Assembly: GCA_944368155.1 (NCBI GenBank)
Contig: CALVWW010000001.1
Coordinates: 186,001-250,000 of the forward strand
From: an uncultured Clostridia bacterium
GTDB lineage: Bacteria; Bacillota; Clostridia; Christensenellales; Borkfalkiaceae
Direction of reading: 5' to 3'
Length of the DNA stretch: 64,000 bases
Below, in pieces: positions 33,092-43,185 of the stretch; the stretch's first letter is position 1, and each line of letters starts with the position of its first letter. The notes below the pieces were generated by a model that was given only the letters and a program-made list of their open reading frames with translations, ran no database searches and had not been told where the DNA came from. The position numbers were made by a program, and so were the translations under genes.

Positions 33092-33121
33092 GGTCCCCGT
33101 GCCGGAGCACGGGGACCTTTT
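33092..33121 (+). terminator. Second hairpin with U-run downstream of pyk
   Basis: GGTCCCCGTG (33092-33101) pairs with CACGGGGACC (33108-33117), then TTTT. It sits in the 303-bp gap between pyk and the FAD gene. Besides the two hairpins I see no gene there; a small RNA ending at this hairpin is possible but has no clear promoter. Confidence 0.55.
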
Positions 33122-33285
33122 CGAGAGAATATGAAAAAAGTTACGTGTAATTTAGTTGATCCGGCCGGGGCCGTACCGCCCTGCCGAAGGGAATTTCAAA
33201 GCAAAAGATTTTTCTGCCATCTCCTTTGTTTCGTATTAAATTATAGACATCATTTGTGTATAAATCATGAAAAATTTATATGATT

Positions 33286-34836
33286 TTAATGATTATTTGC
33301 GCCGTTTTTATGCAGATTATATATAAATTCCGCTGTTTTTATACCGTCGGCCGCAGAGCTGGTGATTCCGCCGGAATAGCCGCTGCCCTCGCCGCACGGA
33401 TAAAGATTTTTTACCGTTATACTCTGTCTGTCCTCTCCGCGCACAATTCTCACGGGCGATGAAAAACGCGATTCAACGCCGGTAAAAAGAGTATCGGCGC
33501 TGTCGAAACCCTTTAGCTTTTTACCCATATCGGGCACAGCAGTTTTGAGAGCTTCAACCACAACTTCAGGCAACGTCTCATTCAATGGCGCAAAAGTTAC
33601 GCCTGCGGCATAAGTAGGCTCAACTTCGCCGAACCTTTGCGAAACTTTATTCTTTAAAAAATCGCCGAACAACTGACACGGCGCACGATAAGTTCCGCCG
33701 CCGGCCGCAAATGCAAGCTTCTCTATTCTGCGCTGAAAATTCATGCCGTCAAAAAGCCCCTCGCCGAAATCTGCGCGAGAGAGCTGAACCATGAGCGCCG
33801 AGTTGGAATTTACTCCGTCCCTTGCGAAGTTGCTCATGCCGTTGACTACCACTCCGCCCTCTTCGCTTGCAGCGGGAACAACGACGCCGCCGGGACACAT
33901 ACAGAAAGTGAAAACTGCACGCTCATGTGCGTGAGACACCAATTTATAGTCGGCGGCAGGCAGAAGTTTACAGCTTTCGCCATACTGGGCAAAGTTTATA
34001 TTCTTTGCAATGTGTTCCACCCTTACGCCTACCGCAAAATCACGCGGCTGCATACAGATTCCTTTGTCTGCAAGCATCCTGAAGGTATCCCTTGCCGAGT
34101 GACCGACGGCAAGCACTGCGGCGGCAACGGGTAACTCCTCCTCTTCACCGCTCCATGCGTCGCGGAACTTCACGCTCTTGAGCGCGCCGCCGTCGGCCGA
34201 AAAGCCGCAAAAGATTTTACCGAATAAAAATCTGCCTCCGCAGTTTTGAATATAAGCACGGATATTTACAAGCACATCGCGCAATCTGTCGCTGCCGATG
34301 TGAGGCTTATTTAAATAAAGTATCTCCTGCGGAGCACCGAATTTAGCAAAAATTTCAAGCACATCGCGGTTATAGCCGTCCTTGGTCTGGGTGTTGAGCT
34401 TGCCGTCGGAAAAGGTGCCCGCGCCGCCCTCGCCGAACTGTACGTTACAGTTTTCGTCAAGTTCGCGCCCTGTAAAAAATCTGTTTACCATCTCCGCCCT
34501 CTCGTTCACGCTCTTTCCGCGCTCTATTATTACGGGCGAATATCCGCGTTCACACAGGCGCACGGCACAACAAAGCCCGGCGGGACCGGAACCTATCACA
34601 CAGACAACGGGAGCATTTCTAAGCTTTTCAAGCGGTGGCTTTTCATCATACTCTTTATGCTGAGAGTATGCCACGGAATACAGCCAGAAAATATTGTTCT
34701 TGTCGCGGGCGTCGAGTGACTTTTTTAAAATTTTAAAGTAACCGAGCCTGCCTCCCGCCTTTTTTCTTACAAGCTCAAAAAGTTCCGGCTCCCCCTTTCC
34801 GGCAGGTATCTTCAGATTATCAAGCCTCTTAATCAT
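33286..34836 (-). CDS. FAD-dependent oxidoreductase, COG2509 type
   Basis: An uncharacterised flavoprotein of about 516 residues. An N-terminal S6/THUMP-like stretch begins MIKRLDNLKIPAGKGE. The Rossmann FAD motif VVCVIGSGPAGLCCAVRLCERGYSP is near residue 75, and FGEGGAGTFSDGKL, AAAVLAVGHSARDTF and a terminal PCGEGSGYSGGITSSAADG complete the family pattern. The start is set at 34836, where ATGA overlaps the stop of the upstream flavoprotein gene. The pairing of these two flavoproteins suggests a common redox process, but no substrate is known. Confidence 0.85.
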   Translation of the reverse strand: MIKRLDNLKIPAGKGEPELFELVRKKAGGRLGYFKILKKSLDARDKNNIFWLYSVAYSQHKEYDEKPPLEKLRNAPVVCVIGSGPAGLCCAVRLCERGYSPVIIERGKSVNERAEMVNRFFTGRELDENCNVQFGEGGAGTFSDGKLNTQTKDGYNRDVLEIFAKFGAPQEILYLNKPHIGSDRLRDVLVNIRAYIQNCGGRFLFGKIFCGFSADGGALKSVKFRDAWSGEEEELPVAAAVLAVGHSARDTFRMLADKGICMQPRDFAVGVRVEHIAKNINFAQYGESCKLLPAADYKLVSHAHERAVFTFCMCPGGVVVPAASEEGGVVVNGMSNFARDGVNSNSALMVQLSRADFGEGLFDGMNFQRRIEKLAFAAGGGTYRAPCQLFGDFLKNKVSQRFGEVEPTYAAGVTFAPLNETLPEVVVEALKTAVPDMGKKLKGFDSADTLFTGVESRFSSPVRIVRGEDRQSITVKNLYPCGEGSGYSGGITSSAADGIKTAEFIYNLHKNGANNH

Positions 34837-36005
34837 GACTCTCTCTCCGCAATGACGCTTGCAACTTTTGCCGCCGACGCAAATGCCCATGTCAGGTTAT
34901 AACCGCCGCAGTCGCCGTCTACGTCGAGCACTTCTCCCGCAAAAAAAAGATTGGGGCAAAGTTTACTCTCAAGGTTCTCGTTCACATCGCGCATGTCCAC
35001 ACCGCCGCGCGTAACCTGCGCATAATCGAAGCCGAGCGTACCCAATACGGGCAAAGTAAAATTTTTTGCCATGCGTGCAATATCGGAGGAATTTCTGCTG
35101 TTGGCACGCCTGATAATTGCACGGCCAATCTGATTATTTAGCGTACATGACAGAAGCTCGCTCGTATCATATCCGATACTTTGTTTAATGTCGATGTCGT
35201 CGGCAAGCTCGTCCTCGCTGAAGTCGGGGGCAAATTCAATTTTTACCTCCGCGCCTTCTTTTCCGGCAAGTGCAGACGAAACTGAGAACACTGCATTACC
35301 TGATATGCCGTACTCGGTGAATATGACGTCGCCGCGGCAGCTGCCTGCTTCTTTCCCATCAACGATAGCTGTAACCCTACAATCGGCGCGTATGCCGCGC
35401 AGGGTCTTGATATGGGCTGTATCCGTTTTAAGCTGCACAATCGAAGGTGAGAGCGGAGTTATCCTGTGGCCGAAGTGTTTTGCAAGCACATACGACGACC
35501 CGTCGGTACCGAACTGTTTCTGAGCTTTTCCGCCTACGCATAGTACTATGTATCTGGCGGAGCAAACTACTCTGTCTGACAGAGTACAGTTGAACAAAAT
35601 GCCGTTTTCAGCGATTGAAACTATTTTTGTGTCCGTTAAAAGAGTCACACCTCTTCGCCCGAGTTCACGCAGCATGCAATCGGAAAGCGACGATGCCTGC
35701 TTGCCGGCAGGATAAATCCTCCCTCTTTCGTCGCACACAAATTTACCGAAGAAAAGCTCTTTGTAAACTTCGCCCTGTTCATTGATAATGCGGTAGGCAA
35801 GACGCCCTCCGCCGCCATGATAATTTTCAGCCCTGATAAACTTATTAGAGACATTTCCCTGTCCGTTGCCGCTCGCGGCAAGCTTTCTGCCCGCGCGGGC
35901 ACCTCCTTCGAACACGGCTATTTTAAGTTTAATTTTTCGTGAAAGCAGCACTGCGAGCGCAAGCCCGGCAGCGCCGCCCCCAACTATCGCAACATCATAA
36001 TTCAT
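34833..36005 (-). CDS. HI0933/BaiN-like flavoprotein
   Basis: A FAD-binding protein of 390 residues from the HI0933 family, named after BaiN in bile-acid-converting Clostridia; most members have no proven substrate. It opens MNYDVAIVGGGAAGLALAVL, the dinucleotide-binding motif, followed by GRKLAASGNGQGNVSN and a middle strand YIVLCVGGKAQKQFGTDG. The C-terminal FFAGEVLDVDGDCGGYNLTW is the family hallmark. Its stop overlaps the next flavoprotein's ATG. The VLCVGG stretch contains a 12-nt match to the end of the 18-bp repeat, which may be chance. Confidence 0.88.
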   Translation of the reverse strand: MNYDVAIVGGGAAGLALAVLLSRKIKLKIAVFEGGARAGRKLAASGNGQGNVSNKFIRAENYHGGGGRLAYRIINEQGEVYKELFFGKFVCDERGRIYPAGKQASSLSDCMLRELGRRGVTLLTDTKIVSIAENGILFNCTLSDRVVCSARYIVLCVGGKAQKQFGTDGSSYVLAKHFGHRITPLSPSIVQLKTDTAHIKTLRGIRADCRVTAIVDGKEAGSCRGDVIFTEYGISGNAVFSVSSALAGKEGAEVKIEFAPDFSEDELADDIDIKQSIGYDTSELLSCTLNNQIGRAIIRRANSRNSSDIARMAKNFTLPVLGTLGFDYAQVTRGGVDMRDVNENLESKLCPNLFFAGEVLDVDGDCGGYNLTWAFASAAKVASVIAERES

Positions 36006-36038
36006 TTTATCAATTGTATAATAATGCCGCCGCGCATG

Positions 36039-36545
36039 TCAACTTTTAAGCGAACACAAAATATGTTCGAAGGCGGCAAGATGCAATTTTTCATCCTCCA
36101 AAATTCGGGAAATAATCTCCTTCACCTTCTCATTGCGTAAAAGTTTAAGCATGCGTTCATAACCGCGTATTGCCTGTTTTTCGGCGCGCACGTCGTCCTC
36201 GGCCATGCATACAAGCGTGCGCGAGTAGGTAACATACTTCGCCGAATAAAAATTAAACATGGCGGGCGGATTGGCGGTATATACGGGAGCAGCTCCGAGC
36301 GCCAGAATAGTTGCCCCAAGAAGTTTCAAATGAATCATTTCGGCTATGGCGATATTTTCAATCGTCTGCGCAAACTCATCACAGCCATTGGATTTAAAGA
36401 AATGATAGTGATACAGATATTGCAGGATAGCATTCAACTCGCTTGACGGCGCCGCATAAGCAGGCGAAATCACGCGCAGTGAATACGCATCGTGGCATAT
36501 ACCCTCGGTTGTGGGAAAAGGTTTGTTTGCGGTAAGCGGCGGCAT
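36039..36545 (-). CDS. Ferritin-like domain protein
   Basis: A ferritin-like four-helix protein of 168 residues with two ExxH half-motifs: EMIHLKLLGATI in helix 2 and EDEKLHLAAFEHIL in helix 4. The other metal ligands are likely Glu in SELNAILQYLYHYHF and in EDDVRAEKQAI. This pattern fits a di-iron or di-manganese carboxylate protein such as those related to bacterioferritin or CotJC/manganese catalase; which metal and reaction is open. The Shine-Dalgarno AAGGAG lies within the 3' arm of a terminator-like hairpin, and eight U residues separate that hairpin from the ATG. Confidence 0.75.
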   Translation of the reverse strand: MPPLTANKPFPTTEGICHDAYSLRVISPAYAAPSSELNAILQYLYHYHFFKSNGCDEFAQTIENIAIAEMIHLKLLGATILALGAAPVYTANPPAMFNFYSAKYVTYSRTLVCMAEDDVRAEKQAIRGYERMLKLLRNEKVKEIISRILEDEKLHLAAFEHILCSLKS

Positions 36546-36596
36546 AAAAAAAAGCTCCTTGAAATTTTGACTTTATATCAAAATATTCAAAGAGCT
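36546..36596 (-). promoter_or_regulatory. Terminator-like hairpin carrying the ferritin-like gene's ribosome binding site
   Basis: On the minus strand AGCTCTTTGAATATTTTGA (36596-36578) pairs with TCAAAATTTCAAGGAGCT (36570-36553), followed by U8 and then ATG. The AAGGAG in the 3' arm is the only Shine-Dalgarno. So folding would both end transcription and mask translation. It also serves as the methyltransferase terminator. Confidence 0.7.
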
Positions 36597-36652
36597 CTTA
36601 CATTTGTGATTAAAATTTACCAGTCAAAAACTTTACAATCGCGCAACAAGAG

Positions 36653-36666
36653 TTTACATTTGTAAA
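36653..36666. promoter_or_regulatory. Dyad TTTACA-N2-TGTAAA
   Basis: A perfect 6-bp dyad matching the TACAnnTGTA operator core known for CopY/BlaI-type repressors, 110 bp upstream of the ferritin-like gene. A half copy (TTACATTTGT) recurs near 36598-36607. No regulator of that type is seen in the window. Confidence 0.35.
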
Positions 36667-36668
36667 AA

Positions 36669-37454
36669 TTACAATTTTTTAAGTGTTGTTATCGCGGCGT
36701 AGTGCTTAACACTAAATTGTTCAGGTGCAATCTTATGCAACATTTTTGCGTGTTCGCGCGAAAAATCTTCAAGCCTGTCTTCAGAAAGGGCGGCGCTGAC
36801 CCCGCGGCATGAAAGTATTCTGCCGTGCCAACCTTCACGCGAAAACGGCACCGTAAGGCGGAAAACCTCCCTCTGCTCAATTTCAAAATATTTAAAATAA
36901 CAGTCGGGGATAGCAAGCGGCTTTGGAGTATCTCCGCAACCGTTCCACGAGGGATTGAACTTTAAAATAAGCTGTTCAGAGCGCGCCGCTATATCATCCT
37001 CATACGGGAGCCAACCCATATACGCCGCGCAAAAAATTCCGCCGTCCTTTAAAACAGTGCATAGCTTATCGGCAAGCTTTTGGTGATTGAAATAGGTAAA
37101 GCACTGACAAGCCGTTACCGAATCAAAAGCTGCGGCGGGAAAGATACACTCCTCGGCTGGCGAACATAAAAAATTTATATGCATGCTATCTTCTTCTGCC
37201 AGTCTGCGGGCTTCGGCTATCTGGTTTTCCGATATATCTATCCCGGTAAAATTTGCACCTGTACCGTATAACAAACGCGGTATTACTCCTGTACCCGTAC
37301 CTAAATCAAGCACATTGACGCCGCGGGCGATTCCCGCCGCCGCGCTTAGCCGATTTAAAAATACAGACGGATAGATATCCCTATACTTTGCATAGAGTCG
37401 GGAAGTTTTATCCCAATCAAACTTTTTACCGTTATCTATATGAGGCAATTGCAT
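36669..37454 (-). CDS. Class I SAM-dependent methyltransferase (Methyltransf_11 type)
   Basis: A SAM methyltransferase of 261 residues. Motif I is VNVLDLGTGTGVIPRLLYGTG, the acidic post-motif position is in FTGIDISENQI, and motif IV region reads FDSVTACQCFTYFNH. The C-terminal half (PSWNGCGDTPKPLAIPDCYF) is like those of UbiE-related small-molecule methyltransferases. The ATG at 37454 is chosen because GGAGAGG precedes it by 5 nt. It is the last gene of the uvrB-uvrA transcript, separated from uvrA by 69 bp that hold one 18-bp repeat. The substrate is unknown. Confidence 0.85.
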   Translation of the reverse strand: MQLPHIDNGKKFDWDKTSRLYAKYRDIYPSVFLNRLSAAAGIARGVNVLDLGTGTGVIPRLLYGTGANFTGIDISENQIAEARRLAEEDSMHINFLCSPAEECIFPAAAFDSVTACQCFTYFNHQKLADKLCTVLKDGGIFCAAYMGWLPYEDDIAARSEQLILKFNPSWNGCGDTPKPLAIPDCYFKYFEIEQREVFRLTVPFSREGWHGRILSCRGVSAALSEDRLEDFSREHAKMLHKIAPEQFSVKHYAAITTLKKL

Positions 37455-37494
37455 AAACACCTCTCCGCCATAAATTCAGCACTAGATAACAAAA

Positions 37495-37512
37495 TATGTC
37501 ACGCATAGTACT
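37495..37512 (-). repeat. 18-bp dispersed repeat, copy 6 (uvrA / methyltransferase gap)
   Basis: Plus-strand TATGTCACGCATAGTACT, identical to copy 1, 11 bp after the uvrA stop. Here it extends into the small dyad ACGCA-TAGTAC-TGCGT. Confidence 0.75.
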
Positions 37513-37523
37513 GCGTAAATTCA

Positions 37524-40346
37524 TTACTTTTGATTTAAAACCTTCTTGAGAAACTGCCCGGTATAGCTCTCAGGATGAATTGCTATATCTTCCGGCGAAC
37601 CGCAGGCAATCAGCGTTCCGCCCTTGTCGCCGCCTTCCGGGCCGAGATCTATTATCCAGTCGGATGTTTTGATAACGTCAAGATTATGCTCTATAACTAG
37701 CACGGTATTCCCCCCTTCTCTGAGGCGGGCAAGAATTTTTATCAGCTTGTCAACGTCGTAACTGTGCAGTCCTGTTGTAGGCTCGTCGAGAATATAGAAC
37801 GTCTTGCCGGTGCTGCGCTTTGAAAGCTCGGTGGCAAGCTTTACCCTCTGTGCCTCACCGCCCGAAAGTGTCGTCGCACTCTGTCCGAGTTTAATATACC
37901 CGAGCCCAACGTCAACGAGAGTTGCGAGCTTATTGTAAATTGAATTTATAGGTTTAAAAAACTCTGCGGCATCCTCCACCGTCATCTCAAGAACATCTGA
38001 GATTGACTTCCCCTTATACTTTACCTCGAGAGTTTCGCGGTTGTACCGCCTGCCGCCGCACACTTCGCATGGAACATATATATCGGGAAGAAAATGCATT
38101 TCAATCTGAATTATGCCGCCGCCCTCGCAGTGCTCGCACCTGCCGCCCTTTATATTGAACGAAAACCTGCCGCTCTTATATCCGCGCTCTTTCGCGTCGG
38201 GCGTGGCGGCAAACAGGTCGCGTATCATGGTGAATACGCCCGTGTATGTCGCGGGATTGGAACGCGGTGTGCGGCCTATCGGCTGCTGGTCTATGGCTAT
38301 GACTTTATCAAAATATTCCAAGCCCTCTATCGAATCGAACTTGCCCTGCGGCTGACGCGCACCGTTTAAGGTATTTGCAAGGTATGGATAAATTATTTCG
38401 TTTACAAGGCTTGATTTACCCGAACCCGAAACGCCCGTGACGGCTGTAATAAGGCCTGCCGGCACCTGAATATCAATGCCCTTGAGATTGTTCTGTCTGC
38501 ACCCCTTAACGGTGAGATATCTGCCGTCGGGCTCTTTCCTTACTGCAGGCACATCAATTTTGCGTCTTCCTGAAAGATAGTCGCCCGTAATGGACTGAGG
38601 ACAATCCATAATATCCTGAGGAGTGCCGCAGGCAACCACCTCGCCGCCGTGCACGCCGGCTTTCGGACCGATATCAACAATATAATCGGCCTCGCGCATG
38701 GTATCCTCGTCATGCTCAACCACGATGAGCGTATTGCCAAGGTCGCGCAGACCCTTTAACGAGGCGAGCAATTTTTCATTATCGCGTTGATGCAGACCTA
38801 TACTCGGCTCGTCAAGAATATACAGAACGCCGGTGAGCGCACTGCCTATCTGCGTTGCCAGCCTTATCCGCTGACTCTCGCCGCCGGAGAGCGTTGCTGC
38901 AGAACGGGAAAGCGTTAAATAGCCTAGCCCCACATTCTTTAAAAAGTTTATCCTGTTATCTATCTCCTTTACTATACTGTCGGCAATCATGTGCTCGGTG
39001 GGAGTAAAGAAAGAAAAATCGGCAAACGCGGCAAGGTCATCCACAGCCATGTCGCAAACCTGCGCAATGTTTTTTCCGCCAACTGTTACGGCAAGCGCCT
39101 CCTTTTTCAACCTCTTACCGTGGCAGACAGGACAGTCGGTGACGCGCATATAGCGTTCAATGTCCCACTTCACGCTGTCTGAAGATGTCTGATTATAACG
39201 CCGCTGCAAATTGTTGACGAACCCCTCCCAAGCGCTTTTGTAGCTGCCGTTGAAGCGGTACGCATGATAATCGAGGTCGATAAGTTCGCCGTTGTTGCCG
39301 TACATGAGCAGATTGTACACCCAATCGGGCAAATCTTTTACGGGGACATCAATCGAAAAATTATAGTGTTTCGCGAGCGAATTTATATACATCTGCGTTA
39401 CGGTGGAACTGTCAAGATTCCAGCCGCTTATTTTGATTGCACCTTCGCGCAGGGTTTTTGTTTTATCGGGGCAAATCATATCAGGGTCGACAATCTGTTT
39501 GAAGCCGAGCCCCGAGCACTCCGGACAGGCACCCCACGGAGTATTGAATGAAAACAGGCGCGGCTCTATCTCCTCAATTGAAATGCCGCAGTCGGGGCAG
39601 GCATAATTAGATGAATAGAGCTCCTCGCTCTCGCCGCCGTCGATTATCACAAGTCCGTTACCGAGCTTTAAAGCTGATTCCAGACTATCGGTAAGCCTTT
39701 TTAAAATACCTTCTTTTATAACGAGCCTGTCTACCACCACCGCGATATTGTGGCGTATGTTCTTTTCAAGATGAATTTCTTCCTGCAAATCGTATACGGA
39801 GCCGTCTATCTTCACCCTGCCGTAACCGCTCTTTTTAAATGAGGCCAACTCCTTTGCAAACTCACCCTTTTTACCGCGGGCGACGGGGGCTTCGACCATA
39901 ATCTTGCTGCCCTGAGGCATGGCCATAACGCGGTCGGCTATTTCATCAACCGACTGTTTGCGTATCTCCCTGCCGCATTTCGGGCAGTGCGGTACGCCGA
40001 CACGGGCAAATAAAAGGCGGAAATAGTCGTAAATTTCCGTAACGGTGCCCACCGTGGAACGCGGGTTATGCGAAGTAGTCTTCTGGTCTATAGATATCGC
40101 GGGCGAAAGCCCGTCAATCGATTCGACATCCGGCTTTTCCATCTGACCTAAAAACTGGCGGGCATATGACGAAAGACTTTCGATGTACCTTCTCTGCCCT
40201 TCGGCAAAAATAGTATCAAACGCCAGCGTTGATTTTCCGCTGCCTGAAAGACCAGTAAACACTGTGAGAGTGTTGCGGGGGATGTGCACGTCGATATTTT
40301 TTAAGTTATTCTCTTTTGCTCCCTTGACGTATATTTCTTCTTTCAT
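37524..40346 (-). CDS. uvrA: Excinuclease ABC subunit A
   Basis: UvrA, 940 residues, the damage-sensing ABC-type ATPase of nucleotide excision repair. Walker A FTGLSGSGKSTLAFDT is near residue 31 and VTGVSGSGKSSLVNEI starts the second half. ABC signatures LSGGESQRIRLATQ and LSGGEAQRVKLATE are both present. Three cysteine clusters are seen: CPKCG-type, CPDCG with CPECSGLG, and CEHCEGGG with CEVCGGRR, giving the usual zinc modules. It follows uvrB with one methyltransferase gene between, an arrangement less common than direct uvrB-uvrA. Confidence 0.97.
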   Translation of the reverse strand: MKEEIYVKGAKENNLKNIDVHIPRNTLTVFTGLSGSGKSTLAFDTIFAEGQRRYIESLSSYARQFLGQMEKPDVESIDGLSPAISIDQKTTSHNPRSTVGTVTEIYDYFRLLFARVGVPHCPKCGREIRKQSVDEIADRVMAMPQGSKIMVEAPVARGKKGEFAKELASFKKSGYGRVKIDGSVYDLQEEIHLEKNIRHNIAVVVDRLVIKEGILKRLTDSLESALKLGNGLVIIDGGESEELYSSNYACPDCGISIEEIEPRLFSFNTPWGACPECSGLGFKQIVDPDMICPDKTKTLREGAIKISGWNLDSSTVTQMYINSLAKHYNFSIDVPVKDLPDWVYNLLMYGNNGELIDLDYHAYRFNGSYKSAWEGFVNNLQRRYNQTSSDSVKWDIERYMRVTDCPVCHGKRLKKEALAVTVGGKNIAQVCDMAVDDLAAFADFSFFTPTEHMIADSIVKEIDNRINFLKNVGLGYLTLSRSAATLSGGESQRIRLATQIGSALTGVLYILDEPSIGLHQRDNEKLLASLKGLRDLGNTLIVVEHDEDTMREADYIVDIGPKAGVHGGEVVACGTPQDIMDCPQSITGDYLSGRRKIDVPAVRKEPDGRYLTVKGCRQNNLKGIDIQVPAGLITAVTGVSGSGKSSLVNEIIYPYLANTLNGARQPQGKFDSIEGLEYFDKVIAIDQQPIGRTPRSNPATYTGVFTMIRDLFAATPDAKERGYKSGRFSFNIKGGRCEHCEGGGIIQIEMHFLPDIYVPCEVCGGRRYNRETLEVKYKGKSISDVLEMTVEDAAEFFKPINSIYNKLATLVDVGLGYIKLGQSATTLSGGEAQRVKLATELSKRSTGKTFYILDEPTTGLHSYDVDKLIKILARLREGGNTVLVIEHNLDVIKTSDWIIDLGPEGGDKGGTLIACGSPEDIAIHPESYTGQFLKKVLNQK

Positions 40347-40354
40347 AAATAATT

Positions 40355-41098
40355 TTACCTTAAAATCTTTCCTATATAAGCCTTTGACACGAGCGGATAA
40401 TAAAGTTCTTTACCGTTCGAAAACTTATCGAATATTTCATCTACAGCAGCTGCGTAACTGTCAAAGTTTTCATCCCGCTCTCTCGGCGCATACGAAGAGG
40501 ACAGACACCTCTTTATAAAAGTTTCTCTGTCCATTACAATATCGTTGGAGAAAATAAATTTTTGGAAACCGTCGTTAAAAAATTCAGATATTCTGTCCTC
40601 GGTGATGCCGCCTTCAAATCCTCTGAATGCCGGACAGATTTTTTTATTGACGTCATAAACCGCATTGTGCAAATCTGACTCCGCACGCGAATTGTACGCA
40701 ATAACCACATACGGGCCATAAATTATCCTTGCACACTCAGCGCGGAATTTTTCGGCATCAAACCAATGAAACGCCTGAGCCGCAGTCACCGCATACACAC
40801 TCTTACCGGGCAATCCGCTGTTTTCGGCGTTTCCGCAGACAGAGTGAAAGTCAGCATAATCTGAAAGACGGCTTTCCGCAACGGCACGCATATCCGCGTT
40901 AGGCTCAACACCGTATACAGTATTGCCGCGCGCAAGCAATCCCTGCGCAAAAATGCCTGTGCCCGAACCTATGTCGGCAATCGGCCGGCCTTCGAAGCCA
41001 AAATCACGCATAAGAATATCGAACAGTTCTGCAGAATACTGCGGACGGGCGGCAGAGTATGCCGAAGATTTACCTGTAAATTTTTGAGTATTGTCCAT
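40355..41098 (-). CDS. Class I SAM-dependent methyltransferase between uvrB and uvrA
   Basis: A SAM methyltransferase of 247 residues. It opens MDNTQKFTGKSSAYSAARPQ, a start common in Methyltransf_11 proteins. Motif I is IADIGSGTGIFAQGLLARG, with YGVEPNADMR as the acidic strand and YAVTAAQAFHWFDAEKF as motif IV. It lies 7 bp after uvrB and 8 bp before uvrA, so it is clearly in their operon. No link to nucleotide excision repair is known for this family, and position is the only hint of function. Confidence 0.88.
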   Translation of the reverse strand: MDNTQKFTGKSSAYSAARPQYSAELFDILMRDFGFEGRPIADIGSGTGIFAQGLLARGNTVYGVEPNADMRAVAESRLSDYADFHSVCGNAENSGLPGKSVYAVTAAQAFHWFDAEKFRAECARIIYGPYVVIAYNSRAESDLHNAVYDVNKKICPAFRGFEGGITEDRISEFFNDGFQKFIFSNDIVMDRETFIKRCLSSSYAPRERDENFDSYAAAVDEIFDKFSNGKELYYPLVSKAYIGKILR

Positions 41099-41105
41099 GA
41101 TACGC

Positions 41106-43097
41106 TCAGTTTTTTTCCTTTTTCGGCACAGTTTTACCTGCAGTGCGCATACGCTTTTTGAGTTCGTTTATGGTATCGCGTATCTCTATCGCACGTTCAA
41201 AGTCGAGCTGCGCCGAAGCCACTGCCATGAGAGCTTTAAGTTTCTCTATTTCAGCAGGGATATCTGCAGCCTTAATATCATCGCCTGCCTTTTTCTTACC
41301 CGTTATCCCTATCGTACTCTTTACCTGCTTTATAATGGTTTTGGGAATTATGCCGTGCGCCTTGTTATATTCATCCTGAATTTTACGGCGGCGTTCAGTC
41401 TCGTCTATCGCCCTGCGCATACTGCCCGTGATAGTGTCCGCATACATGATTACCCTGCCCTCGGAATTTCGGGCGGCGCGGCCAATCGTCTGCACAAGCG
41501 AAGTTTCGCTCCTCAAAAAGCCCTCTTTATCGGCGTCGAGAATGGCCACAAGTTTAACTTCCGGCAAATCAAGGCCTTCGCGCAACAGGTTTATGCCGCA
41601 TAACACGTCAAATTCGCCGCTCCTTAAGCCGTTTATTATATCTATCCTTTCCAGCGCGTCGATATCGCTGTGCATATATTTTACTTTTAAAGAATGTTCC
41701 TTTAAATAGTCGGTTAAACTTTCAGCCATGCGCTTTGTAAGCGTTGTCACAAGCACCCTGCCACTGGAGGCGATTACTTTTTTGATTTCGCCTAACAGGT
41801 CGTCAATCTGCCCCTTCGTGGGGCGCACTTCAACCTGCGGGTCTAAAAGCCCGGTGGGGCGGATGAGCTGTTCGACGGTGTTGCCCGACTGTTCGAGCTC
41901 GTAGGGCGCGGGCGTGGCCGAAACGCATATCAGCTGCGGCACGCGCGCATCAAATTCTTCAAATGTGAGCGGGCGGTTATCATATGCCGACTTCAAACGA
42001 AAGCCGTAATTTACAAGATTCTCCTTTCTGCTTCTGTCGCCGTGATACATTGCGCGAATCTGCGGTATCGTCATGTGACTTTCGTCAATAAATACGAGAA
42101 ACTCTCCGGGCGGGAAATAATCTAAAAGAGTGAACGAAGGCTCTCCGGGGCTACGCCCGTCGAAATAACGGCTGTAATTTTCCACGCCGCTGCAATAGCC
42201 TATCTCGCGTATCATCTCTATATCGAATGTAGTGCGCTGTTCCAGTCTCTCCGCCTCCAAAGGTTTACCGGCGTCGCGGAAGGCCTTGACCTCGTCCTCC
42301 TTGTCGCGCTCAATCATTGCAAGAGCATGTTCAAGCTTATCAGAACCCACGGCATAGTGGGTGGCGGGGAATATGCATACATGCTTGAGCTCCGATATGA
42401 TATTGCCGGTGACCGCATCCTCCTCGCATATCCTGTCTATCTCGTCGCCGAAGAACTCCACGCGGACGGCAACTTCAGAATTGCTGGCGGGAAATATCTC
42501 CACTATGTCGCCGCGCACACGGAAAGTGGCACGGTGAAAATCCATATCGTTGCGGGAATACTGAATTTCAACCAGACGGCGCAAGAGCACATCGCGCTCC
42601 ATTTCCTGTCCGGGACGGAGAGATATTGAAAGCCTGAAATATTCTTCAGGCGCTCCAAGGCCGTATATGCACGAGACGGAGGCAACTACGATTACATCCT
42701 TCCTCTCTCCGAGAGCGGCGGTTGCAGAGTTGCGGAGCTTATCTATCTCGTCGTTCAGGCTCATATCCTTCTCGATATAGGTATCCGTCGAAGGAATATA
42801 ACTTTCGGGCTGGTAATAGTCGTAATAACTCACGAAGTACTCCACCCTGTTATCAGGGAAGAACTCGCGGAACTCGTTGCAGAGCTGCGCGGCGAGCGTC
42901 TTGTTGTGCGCTATCACCAAAGTAGGACGGTTGACGTTCTTTATAATGTTAGCCATGGTAAACGTCTTGCCGCTGCCCGTAACACCGACGAGCACCTGCG
43001 TGCGTATGCCGTCTAAAACACCCTCGGTAAGCTCGCGTATGGCCTCGGGCTGGTCGCCCGTAGGCTGATATTGTGATTTTAAAATAAACTTATCCAT
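41106..43097 (-). CDS. uvrB: Excinuclease ABC subunit B
   Basis: UvrB, 663 residues, the damage-verifying helicase-like subunit. Walker [17 protein letters not shown] is near residue 40. The beta-hairpin region [22 protein letters not shown] follows near 92-115. Helicase motifs include [32 protein letters not shown] and the [10 protein letters not shown] segment. The C-terminal UVR motif that contacts UvrC is at the end ([20 protein letters not shown]). It follows the GNAT gene by 88 bp on the same strand, under a promoter with a strong operator. Confidence 0.97.
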   Translation of the reverse strand: MDKFILKSQYQPTGDQPEAIRELTEGVLDGIRTQVLVGVTGSGKTFTMANIIKNVNRPTLVIAHNKTLAAQLCNEFREFFPDNRVEYFVSYYDYYQPESYIPSTDTYIEKDMSLNDEIDKLRNSATAALGERKDVIVVASVSCIYGLGAPEEYFRLSISLRPGQEMERDVLLRRLVEIQYSRNDMDFHRATFRVRGDIVEIFPASNSEVAVRVEFFGDEIDRICEEDAVTGNIISELKHVCIFPATHYAVGSDKLEHALAMIERDKEDEVKAFRDAGKPLEAERLEQRTTFDIEMIREIGYCSGVENYSRYFDGRSPGEPSFTLLDYFPPGEFLVFIDESHMTIPQIRAMYHGDRSRKENLVNYGFRLKSAYDNRPLTFEEFDARVPQLICVSATPAPYELEQSGNTVEQLIRPTGLLDPQVEVRPTKGQIDDLLGEIKKVIASSGRVLVTTLTKRMAESLTDYLKEHSLKVKYMHSDIDALERIDIINGLRSGEFDVLCGINLLREGLDLPEVKLVAILDADKEGFLRSETSLVQTIGRAARNSEGRVIMYADTITGSMRRAIDETERRRKIQDEYNKAHGIIPKTIIKQVKSTIGITGKKKAGDDIKAADIPAEIEKLKALMAVASAQLDFERAIEIRDTINELKKRMRTAGKTVPKKEKN

Positions 43098-43185
43098 AGA
43101 AAATCTTTTCTGAACAACATGACATTCCGGCGCAGAACTGCCCTGCCGGAAGTAAAGACATGCGAATGTAAAAACTTACGCCGAG

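Noticed and set aside
33080..33283. Small plus-strand frame downstream of pyk
   Set aside because: It runs through a terminator-like hairpin and has no ribosome binding site or recognisable composition.
35535..35546. ACGCATAGTACT, the last 12 nt of the 18-bp repeat, inside the HI0933-like gene
   Set aside because: The first six positions do not match and the codons encode a conserved strand (VLCVGG), so I do not count it as a copy.
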